From positions 47,909 to 111,908 of the forward strand of contig JBPOIK010000112.1 of assembly GCA_052034525.1 (NCBI GenBank): a stretch of 64,000 bases of DNA, read 5' to 3'. This stretch comes from JAFGJQ01 sp052034525 (GTDB lineage Bacteria; Planctomycetota; Phycisphaerae; UBA1845). Positions 1-6,961 of the stretch are shown piece by piece. The translations under genes and the position numbers were made by a program. Numbering within the stretch: the first letter of the stretch is position 1; each line of letters opens with the position of its first letter. The notes under the pieces are model-generated. The model saw only the letters and a list, made by a program, of their open reading frames with translations. It did no database searches and had not been told where the DNA came from.

Positions 1-1
1 G

Positions 2-82
2 TTCGACTCCGACGACGACGAGGATGTGGACCGGATTGATTACCTGTTCTTCGAGAACGGCTTGATCGGGCCTGTCCCATAG
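2..82 (+). CDS. C-terminal fragment of an unknown protein
   Basis: An open frame enters from the left edge and stops at TAG 80-82. The 26 visible residues are strongly acidic (FDSDDDEDVDRIDYLFFENG) and end in LIGPVP. The tail is too short to name a family. A rho-independent terminator lies 67 bases downstream on the same strand, which supports a real gene end here. The acidic run could be a tail of an exported or ion-binding protein, but that is a guess. Confidence 0.45.
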   Translation, partial: FDSDDDEDVDRIDYLFFENGLIGPVP

Positions 83-148
83 TTCCAGACGAGTGAGGTC
101 CGGGTACCGATGGTGCCCGGCATCCCACCAATAGGGGAATCCCCACGG

Positions 149-189
149 AATCCGGAGCCTCCGCCAGAAGACTCCGGATTCCTTTTTTT
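149..189 (+). terminator. Rho-independent terminator of the left-edge gene
   Basis: Perfect 9-bp stem AATCCGGAG (149-157) and CTCCGGATT (172-180) with a 14-nt loop, followed by CC and seven T residues (183-189). The T-tract orientation assigns it to the plus-strand gene ending at 82. Confidence 0.85.
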
Positions 190-252
190 CCCAACCATAC
201 GGGCAAGGCGCATCACTATCGGCACCGGATAGATGCTCTCGCCCGCCCAGAT

Positions 253-306
253 CCCCGATCACCGGGGTTATGTACATAAGGGCGGCAAGGTTCTGCGGGT
301 CAGAAC
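253..306. promoter_or_regulatory. Cluster of three inverted repeats upstream of the RRM gene
   Basis: Three symmetric elements sit in 54 bp: CCCCG-N5-CGGGG (253-267), the perfect 12-mer palindrome TTATGTACATAA (268-279), and GTTCTG-N5-CAGAAC (290-306). They lie 113 bp or more upstream of the -35 proposed at 419. They look like protein-binding or cruciform elements; none matches an operator I know. The rest of 190-418 shows nothing else recognisable. Confidence 0.4.
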
Positions 307-418
307 GCCGGGTCGGGCCGTCTCGATTGGTGCGAATAAGCGGTTGGCGAGCTCCTCGCGGCGTTTTGCTTAAAGCCGTGGTAAACAAGAAGTTGGGAGG
401 AAGGGCGTTGGGTGGGGC

Positions 419-447
419 TTGCCGTATCGGGGCGGTCCGCTTATAGT
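419..447 (+). promoter_or_regulatory. Sigma-70-type promoter for the RRM protein
   Basis: TTGCCG (419-424), a 17-bp spacer, then TATAGT (442-447), five of six to the -10 consensus. Transcription would start near 454, leaving a leader of about 160 nt before the start codon at 617. The leader can fold a hairpin (GCTTC 522-526 with GAAGC 541-545, extended inward by CCG/CGG). Long structured leaders are typical of cold-induced RNA-binding protein genes, so regulation through the leader is plausible but inferred. Confidence 0.5.
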
Positions 448-616
448 GCCTGTGATTGGATCGTCGAGTCAGCAGGTTTGCAAGGTGGATTGTTCACTTC
501 TCCGTCGCACTGCTCTGATCGGCTTCCCGTCCTTCGGGCCGAAGCGTCGGCCACTTTCACATGCGACCCTGAAAGAGAAAACGCGGGTCGGAACTACCAT
601 CGATTAGGAGAAAACG

Positions 617-937
617 ATGGGCAAGAAGTTGTACGTGGGGAATCTTTCCTATGACACCAGCAGCTCCGACCTGGAACAGTTGGTGGCGGCGCATGGCACA
701 GTGGTCAGCGCCGAAGTGATCATGGACCGGGCAACCGGCCGAAGCAAGGGCTTTGGATTCGTCGAGATGGAGTCCGAGTCGGACGCCCAGGCGGCCATCG
801 AGGCTCTGAATGGCCAGATACACGGTGGTCGGGCACTGACAGTGAACGAAGCGAAGCCTCGCGCTCCGCGCCCCGGTGGCGGCGGTGGACGGGGCGGGTA
901 CGGTGGTGGCGGCCGCCGGGACCGCGACCGGTACTAG
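617..937 (+). CDS. RRM-domain RNA-binding protein with Gly/Arg-rich tail
   Basis: A 106-residue cytoplasmic protein made of one RNA recognition motif. RNP2 is LYVGNL (residues 5-10) and RNP1 is KGFGFVEM (44-51), which carry the aromatic residues that stack on RNA bases. After about residue 84 it has a Gly/Arg-rich tail (GGGGGRGGYGGGGRRDRDRY). This is the bacterial single-RRM type found in cyanobacteria, planctomycetes and others, often cold-induced; an RNA-chaperone role is inferred from the family. The start is ATG at 617 with AGGAG at 606-610. It is monocistronic, between its own promoter (419-447) and a terminator (964-990). Confidence 0.93.
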   Translation: MGKKLYVGNLSYDTSSSDLEQLVAAHGTVVSAEVIMDRATGRSKGFGFVEMESESDAQAAIEALNGQIHGGRALTVNEAKPRAPRPGGGGGRGGYGGGGRRDRDRY

Positions 938-963
938 AAAACACGCCTGAATCGGAAACGCAC

Positions 964-990
964 GGGGTCGCCTTCGGGCGGCCCCCTTTT
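964..990 (+). terminator. Rho-independent terminator with UUCG tetraloop
   Basis: Nine-pair stem (964-972 with 977-985, one G-U pair) closed by TTCG (973-976) and followed by C and TTTT (987-990). It ends the RRM gene 27 bases after its stop codon. Confidence 0.85.
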
Positions 991-1184
991 GTGCGCCGAG
1001 CATGTTTGGCAACTCGGGGGTGTGCAAGCCTCCCGTCCAACCGGATGGAGGTGAAGGGCAAGCGACGATTCGCGGAACTGCGCCGCCTCGGCGTGGGCAA
1101 GAATCTGGCGGCTCAAACCGCCGGAAGCCCCACGGCCCCTGGCGGATCAGCCGGAGCCCGGCCCCATCCTTCGCCCTTCCGAAC

Positions 1185-1215
1185 GCCTGCTTCGTGACTC
1201 TCGGACCGCCTCTGC
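1185..1215. repeat. 31-bp direct repeat, copy 1 (left of FkbM gene)
   Basis: This 31-mer starts GCCTGCTTCGTGACTCTCGG and ends GCCTCTGC. It matches the copy at 2435-2465 at 29 of 31 positions (differences at repeat positions 21 and 23), in the same orientation. The two copies bracket the FkbM methyltransferase gene. I see no further copies in the window. Confidence 0.7.
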
Positions 1216-1246
1216 CCTCGGTTCGTTGATGGCACAACCCGATCGA

Positions 1247-1278
1247 ACCGCCGTGTACGGACCCGTACGCACGGTGGT
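1247..1278. other. Stable hairpin downstream of the FkbM gene
   Basis: Arms ACCGCCGTG (1247-1255) and CACGGTGGT (1270-1278) pair with one wobble, extended by TACG (1256-1259) with CGTA (1264-1267) around a 4-nt loop. No T tract follows on either strand, so a rho-independent terminator is not supported. It may be an mRNA 3' end structure of the minus-strand gene that stops at 1417. Apart from this hairpin and the repeat copy, 991-1416 has no recognisable gene. Confidence 0.45.
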
Positions 1279-1416
1279 GTGGCAGGGACACCCCGCGAGG
1301 GCTCACCTATGTCGATTAGGGTGTGCCGGGCCGGCCTCCGCGCGAGGTGACCTTCGTCAGAGCACGGGGATTCTTACCGTGAACGCGAGCCACGCCGGGG
1401 GAACGCCGCTTCCGTT

Positions 1417-2313
1417 TCAGCGGCCGCGCGGAGAAACGACCGACGAGTGCATGGCGTGTGTGTCGAACCAACCCGGGAGCGGCCTGCCGAAACGCCGGAG
1501 GATCGCTCTCAGGGCTTGCCGACCCCAGAAGTACCGCCTCAAAACGCTGTCATCGCCGAATGCCCGATACAACAGGAAGATGAACCGGTACTGATCCAGG
1601 ATCCGACTGTAGCTCTTCCATTCTCCCGGCAGGTCCAGACCGAAGAGTCCGGAGGACCCCGCCTCGAAGCGATGCCCCGGGCCCACATAGGAGCCTTCCC
1701 TCGTGGAAATCGGCTCGACGTGCGAAGGCACACTCTGCTGTTGAACCGCCTTGAATCCATCGTAACCCAGCCGCCGCAGCAAGCGGAACTCCGCACGCAG
1801 TCTGGCGAAACTGACTTTTTCGGACTCGATGGAAACGAAGTCCGGCTTGGGGTCGACATGCTGCAGGGCCCGGAGACACACGATGTCGAGTCCTTCTATG
1901 TCGACCTTCAGATAATGCGGGATGCCGTACTGCCTCAGGCAGAGCCCGAAGTCGACCGTCCGGACCTCGATCATCTCACTGGATGTCCCGAACCTCTCAT
2001 TCCGTAGGGCCCATTCGTGGACGGCCGTTCCCCACACGCTTACCTGCCGGTTTCGGTAAAACCGGACGGACCGCCGCCCGGTGGATCCGAGCCGCGCTTC
2101 CACGATGGCCCCTTCCACGACTGTCAGTCTCCCCCCCCGGATCTCTTCCGCGAACCGACGCCTGCAGTGCTCGGCCAAGTCGGGATCCGCCTCAAATCCG
2201 ATCACTCGGAATCCCTTCTTCAGATAGAAATCAGTGTCTTCCCCCTTGTGCATGCCCACGTCGTAAATGAGGTCCGAATGTTTTCCCACTGATTCGTGCA
2301 TGCAACCGCTCAT
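1417..2313 (-). CDS. FkbM-family SAM-dependent methyltransferase
   Basis: A 298-residue protein of the FkbM methyltransferase family, which O-methylates sugars or small molecules, often in polysaccharide or glycan modification. The SAM-binding motif I is visible as LIYDVGMHKGEDTDFYLKKG (about residues 15-34), followed by GFEADP, where the acidic residue would bind the SAM ribose. The hallmark YLKVDIEGLD is present in the middle. The C-terminal third (about 190-298) carries a RYFWGRQALRAILRRFGRPL stretch rather than a second domain. The start is ATG 2313, preceded by GGAAGAGA. It stands alone, bracketed by a 31-bp direct repeat, which may mark acquisition as a unit. The substrate cannot be inferred. 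Confidence 0.88.
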   Translation of the reverse strand: MSGCMHESVGKHSDLIYDVGMHKGEDTDFYLKKGFRVIGFEADPDLAEHCRRRFAEEIRGGRLTVVEGAIVEARLGSTGRRSVRFYRNRQVSVWGTAVHEWALRNERFGTSSEMIEVRTVDFGLCLRQYGIPHYLKVDIEGLDIVCLRALQHVDPKPDFVSIESEKVSFARLRAEFRLLRRLGYDGFKAVQQQSVPSHVEPISTREGSYVGPGHRFEAGSSGLFGLDLPGEWKSYSRILDQYRFIFLLYRAFGDDSVLRRYFWGRQALRAILRRFGRPLPGWFDTHAMHSSVVSPRGR

Positions 2314-2434
2314 TCTCTCTTCCTGAACGCTGATAAGGATCCACGCGTCCGAAGAATTCGGCCCGCTGGCAACCGGCTACTATATCCGAATGTGGCGAAC
2401 TCTCCCCGGGACCGGCATAGGATCTTGCGGGCTG

Positions 2435-2465
2435 GCCTGCTTCGTGACTCTCGGGCGGCCTCTGC
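2435..2465. repeat. 31-bp direct repeat, copy 2 (right of FkbM gene)
   Basis: Second copy of the element at 1185-1215, 29 of 31 identical. It lies 122 bp upstream of the FkbM start codon, in the gap to the DUF62 gene. The bases after the copies also share a TGATGG a few nucleotides downstream, so the similarity may extend weakly beyond the 31-mer. Confidence 0.7.
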
Positions 2466-2550
2466 GTCGGGGTGTGATGGAAGCCAGAAGCCATCCGGGT
2501 TGATTGCCGGCGAACCCCGGGCTCCACCTCCGGGTTTGGACAGACAGCCT

Positions 2551-3336
2551 TCAGCGAACCTCCACACAGGCGGTGGGTTTCGGCTGGAATCGATCCGCGG
2601 CGCTGCCCTGGTTCACGGCGATTTCCAGCAGGTTCGAACTGCCCATCAGGGCCAGCGGCGCTCCGGGAGACACTTCGGCGTAGTGGGACCGAATGGGTCC
2701 CAGACGGACATCATCCAGAAAGACTTCTGCCGCCGGACGCCGCCGCAACGTGGGGGCCAGATCCTCCGTGCTGATATTCGTGATCAGGTTCCCGAAGCGA
2801 TCTGAGCACAGGATGGCGCCCCGCAGCGTGTGCTCGGCCAGGAAGGCGGGTCGCGCCAGTTGCAGAACCTCCAGGCGCTCTGTCGGCGGCCCGACCTCGT
2901 CGATCCGCAGACCGCCGGCCAGCCTGGCCGCCACGGGGGCCATTATGTCCCGGGCGTGAAACGTAGGCGAGATGCCTGCCAGAAAGAGCCGCGGATTCTG
3001 AACGACGTGAAGGGCCTCCAGGGGGAACTCACGGTGGACGAAGGTCAACAGGCCGTTGTCCGGTGCCACCACGCACTGCCCGGCGTACTGGCCCGCCAGG
3101 ATCACCCGGGTCGATCCCACGGCGGGATCCACGACGGCCAGGTGGATCGTGCCCCGAGGGTACCAGGACCAGATCTGACGCAGGATAAACGCGGCCTGGA
3201 CGACGTTCTGCGGGGCCACATCGTGCGAGATGTCGACGACGGTGGCCTTCGGCGCAAGCTGGCAGATCACCCCTTTGAGGACGCCGACGTAGTGGTCACG
3301 GGTGCCGAAATCGGTTAGAAGCGTGATCAGCGGCAT
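2551..3336 (-). CDS. SAM hydroxide adenosyltransferase (DUF62 family)
   Basis: A 261-residue DUF62-family protein. Family members hydrolyse S-adenosylmethionine to adenosine and methionine and are related to fluorinase and chlorinase. Visible landmarks are the N-terminal ITLLTDFGTRDHYVGVLKG, VVDPAVGS, APDNGLLT, FHARDIMAPVAARLA (usually FHGRDxFAP) and DRFGNLITNI near residue 180. The length is typical. No halogenase-type insertion is obvious, so the hydroxide (water-using) activity is more likely. The ATG at 3336 has an AAAGGGA about 12 bases upstream. It is cytoplasmic, and its neighbours give no pathway clue; methionine recycling is inferred from the family only. Confidence 0.9.
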   Translation of the reverse strand: MPLITLLTDFGTRDHYVGVLKGVICQLAPKATVVDISHDVAPQNVVQAAFILRQIWSWYPRGTIHLAVVDPAVGSTRVILAGQYAGQCVVAPDNGLLTFVHREFPLEALHVVQNPRLFLAGISPTFHARDIMAPVAARLAGGLRIDEVGPPTERLEVLQLARPAFLAEHTLRGAILCSDRFGNLITNISTEDLAPTLRRRPAAEVFLDDVRLGPIRSHYAEVSPGAPLALMGSSNLLEIAVNQGSAADRFQPKPTACVEVR

Positions 3337-3467
3337 GGCGGGCGCGATCCCTTTTGTTGCCGGCGGCCGGGCGAACGATCCAACTCTACGACAGGCCGTG
3401 CGGGCCTGTCAACGACCCGGCCGATGGACGAGCTTCGCCACGGCCGACCCAGCGCGAGTGCTCCCGA

Positions 3468-4139
3468 ATGTTCAACAACAGCCGCGAAGCCGATTCCGCC
3501 CAGCGCCGGCAGGCCATGGTTCAAGACCAGCTCGTCCGCCGTGGCATCCGCGATCCGAACGTGCTGCGGGTGATGGGCGAGCTTCCGCGTGAGCTGTTCG
3601 TGCCGGACTCGATGCGGGACGCGGCCTACGAGGACCGGGCCCTGCCCGTGGGTGAGGAGCAGACCATCAGCCAGCCGTACATCGTGGCCTACATGACCGA
3701 GAAGCTGGAGGTGCGGCCGGGGCTTCGTGTGCTGGAGGTGGGCACAGGCACGGGTTACCAGGCGGCCATTCTGGCGCGTCTGGGCGCGGATGTGTTTTCC
3801 GTGGAACGCATCGCGGGCCTGCACGCATCGGCTCGGCAGCGGCTGGAGGCGATGGGGCTGGTCCGCATCGCCCTCTGCTGCGCCGACGGGTCATTGGGGT
3901 GGCCCCGGCACGCGCCGTACGATCGGATCATGGTGACGGCGGGCGCGCCGGATATCCCGCCGGCACTGATCGAGCAACTGCGCGAGGGGGGGCTTCTGGT
4001 GGCGCCTGTGGGGCACCGCGACGCGCAGATGCTGGTGCGCGTGGAGAAGCGCGCCGGACGGACGATCGAGACGCTCCTGCTGGCATGCCGGTTCGTGCGG
4101 CTTGTTGGACGGCAGGGATGGCAATCCTCGGACGAATAG
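3468..4139 (+). CDS. pcm: Protein-L-isoaspartate O-methyltransferase
   Basis: A 223-residue enzyme that methylates isoaspartyl residues so that damaged proteins can be repaired. Motifs are QDQLVRRGIRDPNVLRVMGE near the N-terminus, RELFVPDSMRDAAYEDRALP, GEEQTISQPYIVAYMTE (substrate loop) and the SAM-binding VLEVGTGTGYQAAILA. The C-terminal APYDRIMVTAGAPDIPPALI and LREGGLLVAPVG are typical. I chose ATG 3468 because family homology begins about ten residues later. The open frame reaches further upstream to 3354 without family-like sequence. A second ATG lies at 3516. It is divergent from the DUF62 gene and convergent with the DUF342 operon. Confidence 0.93.
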   Translation: MFNNSREADSAQRRQAMVQDQLVRRGIRDPNVLRVMGELPRELFVPDSMRDAAYEDRALPVGEEQTISQPYIVAYMTEKLEVRPGLRVLEVGTGTGYQAAILARLGADVFSVERIAGLHASARQRLEAMGLVRIALCCADGSLGWPRHAPYDRIMVTAGAPDIPPALIEQLREGGLLVAPVGHRDAQMLVRVEKRAGRTIETLLLACRFVRLVGRQGWQSSDE

Positions 4140-4166
4140 ATGTGCGTTGTCCGGCCGGGCCGGAAG

Positions 4167-5663
4167 TCAGCCGGCTTCGTCGTTCAGCTCGACGCGGCGG
4201 CTGTTCAGCTCGGTCACGCTGCCGGAGAGCGTATTGACGGCGGCGATCACGGTATGGTTCTTGATCTTGCGTTTGCAGATACGGATGGGGCCTTTCATTT
4301 CCTTGACAAACGAGGTAACCCGATCGTCGATGCGGATGCTGACGCCCTGACAGATCCGGGAGGTGACGGTTACGTGCGGACCGGTCTCGTCCGGCGCAGC
4401 CTCGTCCGCTGATGCCGCGGTGGAGAACTGAGCCTGGCCCTGGCGCAGCAGGTCGTCCGTCTTCCGGATGGCATCCTCGATCTGGTCGACCTGGAACATG
4501 ATCTCCGTGGCCCGTTCCTTCTGCACCTGGGTGAGGAGTTTCGGTTGCGCGAGCAGCGGTCCGACGAGATCCCGGATCTTGGTCACTCCCTGGCGGCGGC
4601 GCACGTTCTCTTCGTTTGCCGCCTCAAACTCGCGGAGCGTTTCCTCCGGCACGCCCACCCCGATGTCCGTGGGCACGCCGGCGTCGCTGCCCAGAACCTT
4701 GGCGGTCAGCCCGGCGCGGGCATACGCCGTGCCCCCGATCAGCGATCCATTCGTGATGAGGATCTGGGCCTCGGAATTCAGCTTGCTGTTGACCGCCTCC
4801 TTGCCGATGATGATGTCGCCCTGGGCCTGGATGGCCGCCTCGGAGCAGAACTTGGCCTTGACCTGCGCTTTGGAACGGACATAGCCCTTGGCGCGGTTCA
4901 GAATGCCGCCGCGCACTTCCACGTTCCCTTCGGCCTCCACTTCCGCCGCCTCGATGGCCCCGCCGACCGTCAGGGTCTTCTTCGTACGCACCTTGAACAG
5001 GTCCTGGATGTTCCCGCGTACGTTCACGGCGCTGGGCGAATCGATGTTCCCCACGGAGAAGTCGACGTTGCCCGGTACGTCCAGCACGTCGACGACCCGC
5101 AATTCCATGTCCTGGAAGACCACCTGCCCGGCCACGCGGGCCAGCACGGTGCGCTGGTCCCGGCTCAGTTCCACGTTTTCCTTGAGGACGACCGCGCGCG
5201 GGGCCTTCTTGGGATTCAGCGCGTTGTGATGCACGTCCAGGCCCGGCTTGCCCGGCACGGGCGGAGAGATGGTGCCGATCACGTCGCCGGCGTGGACCAC
5301 CACGAAGCTGGAGACGTTGTAATAGGAGTGGTGTCCCTCTTCCTCGAGCGAATCCTCGGCCTGGTCCGGGCAGAGCCCCTCGGCCCATTCAAACGCGCCG
5401 TCCTGACCCTCGGTCGGCGGGTATCCTTCGGCCAGAACCACGGTTTCGTAGGCGTCCCGGCCGGCCACGATTTTCCGGACGTATTCCTGGATGCGGGCGG
5501 CGACCTTGTCATCCACGGCGACCTTCGCCGCTTCGAGGGCGGCCACCACGTCACCGGGTCTGACGGCGGAGGGGTCCGCCCCTTTGCGCAGCGTGATACT
5601 GGCCTGGAGGTGATCCGCCGAGACCTGGGCAAGGAAGGGGGTTTGGACCTGCGTCGGGGTCAT
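4167..5663 (-). CDS. DUF342 / FapA-like polymer-forming protein
   Basis: A 498-residue DUF342 (FapA, 'flagellar assembly protein A') family protein. The N-terminal part (about 1-170) is mixed. A long right-handed beta-solenoid-like middle (about 190-350) has repeated short units such as VDFSVGNIDSPSAVNVRGNI, AAEVEAEGNVEVRGGI and SKAQVKAKFCSEAAIQAQGD. The C-terminal helix (about 370-430) has coiled-coil character, and the protein ends in a short beta region. The start is ATG 5663, with GAAGGG about 10 bases upstream. A more upstream start would overlap cheY. It lies 31 bases after cheY in the cheX-cheY-DUF342 operon. FapA of Vibrio helps localise polar flagellar proteins; with no flagellar genes nearby, the role here is unknown. 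Confidence 0.85.
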   Translation of the reverse strand: MTPTQVQTPFLAQVSADHLQASITLRKGADPSAVRPGDVVAALEAAKVAVDDKVAARIQEYVRKIVAGRDAYETVVLAEGYPPTEGQDGAFEWAEGLCPDQAEDSLEEEGHHSYYNVSSFVVVHAGDVIGTISPPVPGKPGLDVHHNALNPKKAPRAVVLKENVELSRDQRTVLARVAGQVVFQDMELRVVDVLDVPGNVDFSVGNIDSPSAVNVRGNIQDLFKVRTKKTLTVGGAIEAAEVEAEGNVEVRGGILNRAKGYVRSKAQVKAKFCSEAAIQAQGDIIIGKEAVNSKLNSEAQILITNGSLIGGTAYARAGLTAKVLGSDAGVPTDIGVGVPEETLREFEAANEENVRRRQGVTKIRDLVGPLLAQPKLLTQVQKERATEIMFQVDQIEDAIRKTDDLLRQGQAQFSTAASADEAAPDETGPHVTVTSRICQGVSIRIDDRVTSFVKEMKGPIRICKRKIKNHTVIAAVNTLSGSVTELNSRRVELNDEAG

Positions 5664-5694
5664 GTCGGCCGGCCCTTCGGGGCGAGGCCGTCCA

Positions 5695-6069
5695 TCAAGC
5701 CTTGGCGGCGACCTTCGAGAGCGTCTGGTTGATCTTCTCGGACAAGGTCTCACCCGTGAACGGCTTTACCACGTAGTTGTTCACGCCCGCCTTGATCGCC
5801 TCGACCACGCGGGACTTCTCCGCCTCGGTGGTACACATGATGATGGGCGTGATCTTGTCGGATTCGCGGACTTTGCGCACCAGGGTGATGCCGTCCATGT
5901 TGGGCATATTCCAGTCGATGAGCATCAGGTCGGGCTTCTCCGCCGCGATCCGCGAAAGAGCCTCGATACCGTCGCCGGCCTCCACGATATCGGAATACCC
6001 GATTTCCGCGAGCACGTTCTTCTGGATGTTGCGAATGGTTCGCGAATCGTCCACCAGTAGAATCTTCAT
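5695..6069 (-). CDS. CheY-like single-domain response regulator
   Basis: A 124-residue stand-alone receiver domain. The acidic pocket is DD at residues 7-8, the phosphoacceptor is Asp52 (LMLIDWNMP), the switch threonines are at 80-81 (MCTTEAEK), and the conserved Lys is 102 (VVKPF). There is no output domain, so it should act by protein contact as CheY does. Its ATG (6067-6069) overlaps the stop codon of cheX as ATGA, giving translational coupling. Pairing with a CheX phosphatase suggests CheX dephosphorylates this protein. No CheA or receptor gene is in the window. Confidence 0.92.
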   Translation of the reverse strand: MKILLVDDSRTIRNIQKNVLAEIGYSDIVEAGDGIEALSRIAAEKPDLMLIDWNMPNMDGITLVRKVRESDKITPIIMCTTEAEKSRVVEAIKAGVNNYVVKPFTGETLSEKINQTLSKVAAKA

Positions 6070-6566
6070 GCTGAGGCTCCTGCCGCCGCGGGCGCTGCGG
6101 CCGCCGGTTTCTCCACCGACATGCCCACTTCCACGTACACCGGTCCCAGATCCGTCTCGCACGGAATCACGATCCGCGGCACCGCACGCGAGGTGGAGAC
6201 CATATGCTCTTTTCCGATGATCACGCTGGGCAGCGAGATGCTTACGTTCATCCCGTGAAACTCTTTCTTCGCGTTGCCTGCCACCATGTTCGCCAGTTCG
6301 CCGACGGCGTCTGCGAAGTCCGGGTGCGATTCGTCGATCGGCATCCCCGCGAACTTTGACGCGGTCTGGACGGCCACCGCACTGGGAAAACTGAGCACCA
6401 CGCAACCGGCCGCGTCCCCGGAGAACCCGATGACGCCGGACACGTCGGCAGACGCGCTGGGATCGTGTTTCACAAACGGCTTGCCCACCCGGACCTTCGT
6501 GTGAACCATCGTCTCGAAGACCCGTTTGATAGCCAGGACGAACGGGTTGATGTATTGGACGTCCAT
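6066..6566 (-). CDS. cheX: CheX-like chemotaxis phosphatase
   Basis: A 166-residue CheX-family protein, the CheY-P phosphatase of spirochaetes, Thermotoga and others. It starts MDVQYINPFVLAIKRVFETM, then has GVIGFSGDAAGCVVLSFP and the signature DAVGELANMVAGNAKKEF (about residues 85-102), where the E and N of the ExxN motif perform dephosphorylation. SLPSVIIG follows. The end is an Ala/Pro-rich tail (about 150-166). ATG 6566 has GGGAG about 5 bases upstream. It is the first gene of the three-gene operon cheX-cheY-DUF342. A role in taxis or surface behaviour is inferred from the family. Confidence 0.9.
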   Translation of the reverse strand: MDVQYINPFVLAIKRVFETMVHTKVRVGKPFVKHDPSASADVSGVIGFSGDAAGCVVLSFPSAVAVQTASKFAGMPIDESHPDFADAVGELANMVAGNAKKEFHGMNVSISLPSVIIGKEHMVSTSRAVPRIVIPCETDLGPVYVEVGMSVEKPAAAAPAAAGASA

Positions 6567-6961
6567 TGCTTCTCCCGGATGGAGTATTGCGCTTCGAACA
6601 AACCACCAGGTCTCCGAGCGACCTGCTGCGTCAGAGTTGCATCGGTCGATCCCATCCTGCGGTTTAGCTTCGTAACCCGTACCCCGAACCGGCCGGATCC
6701 GACCGCATTATCGGCCCTCCCCGCCAACGCCGGGCCGGCCGGCACGAGCATTGTTGCCGGTTGCCGCCTGCCGCCTCTTCTGGCGAGGCTTGCGCCCGAC
6801 GGGCTGCCGCAGGCCACACAAAAACAGACATGCGCCGACGTGCCGGATTGGCTGCAGAGCGGGCTCGGTAGGACTATCCCCTTGACGGTCCGGCCGCATT
6901 GCCGGTACCGTAACGCCCTGCTGGCTGCGTCTTTGCAGCATGGCTGGTTGTGAGAGCGCTG
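6567..6961. other. Divergent intergenic region cheX / lepB
   Basis: This 395-bp gap separates the minus-strand cheX operon from plus-strand lepB and must hold promoters for both. The only candidate I see is weak: TTGACG (6882-6887), an 18-bp spacer and TACCGT (6906-6911) on the plus strand. No RNA gene or open frame with family features is visible. A GTG at 6950 is an alternative lepB start. Confidence 0.3.

Noticed and set aside
1..12. tRNA T-loop-like GTTCGACTCC at the left edge
   Set aside because: It is not followed by an acceptor stem or CCA and is read through by the open frame 2-82.
557..1306. Long minus-strand open frame over the RRM gene
   Set aside because: It is antisense to a clear RRM gene and spans its terminator; the composition is Arg/Pro-rich shadow-frame type with no domain.
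2337..2359. BamHI, MluI and EcoRI sites in a row resembling a cloning adaptor
   Set aside because: The sites lie in ordinary GC-rich intergenic sequence with continuous flanks and no vector sequence; three six-base sites close together can occur by chance.
5695..6606. 303-residue frame ending in CheY as a fusion protein
   Set aside because: Only the last 124 residues are CheY-like. The upstream part is the out-of-frame shadow of cheX, and the ATGA overlap explains the arrangement.
6735..6760. Sigma-54-like GGCACG...TTGC in the cheX/lepB gap
   Set aside because: The GG and GC elements are 13 bases apart rather than 10, which abolishes sigma-54 recognition.
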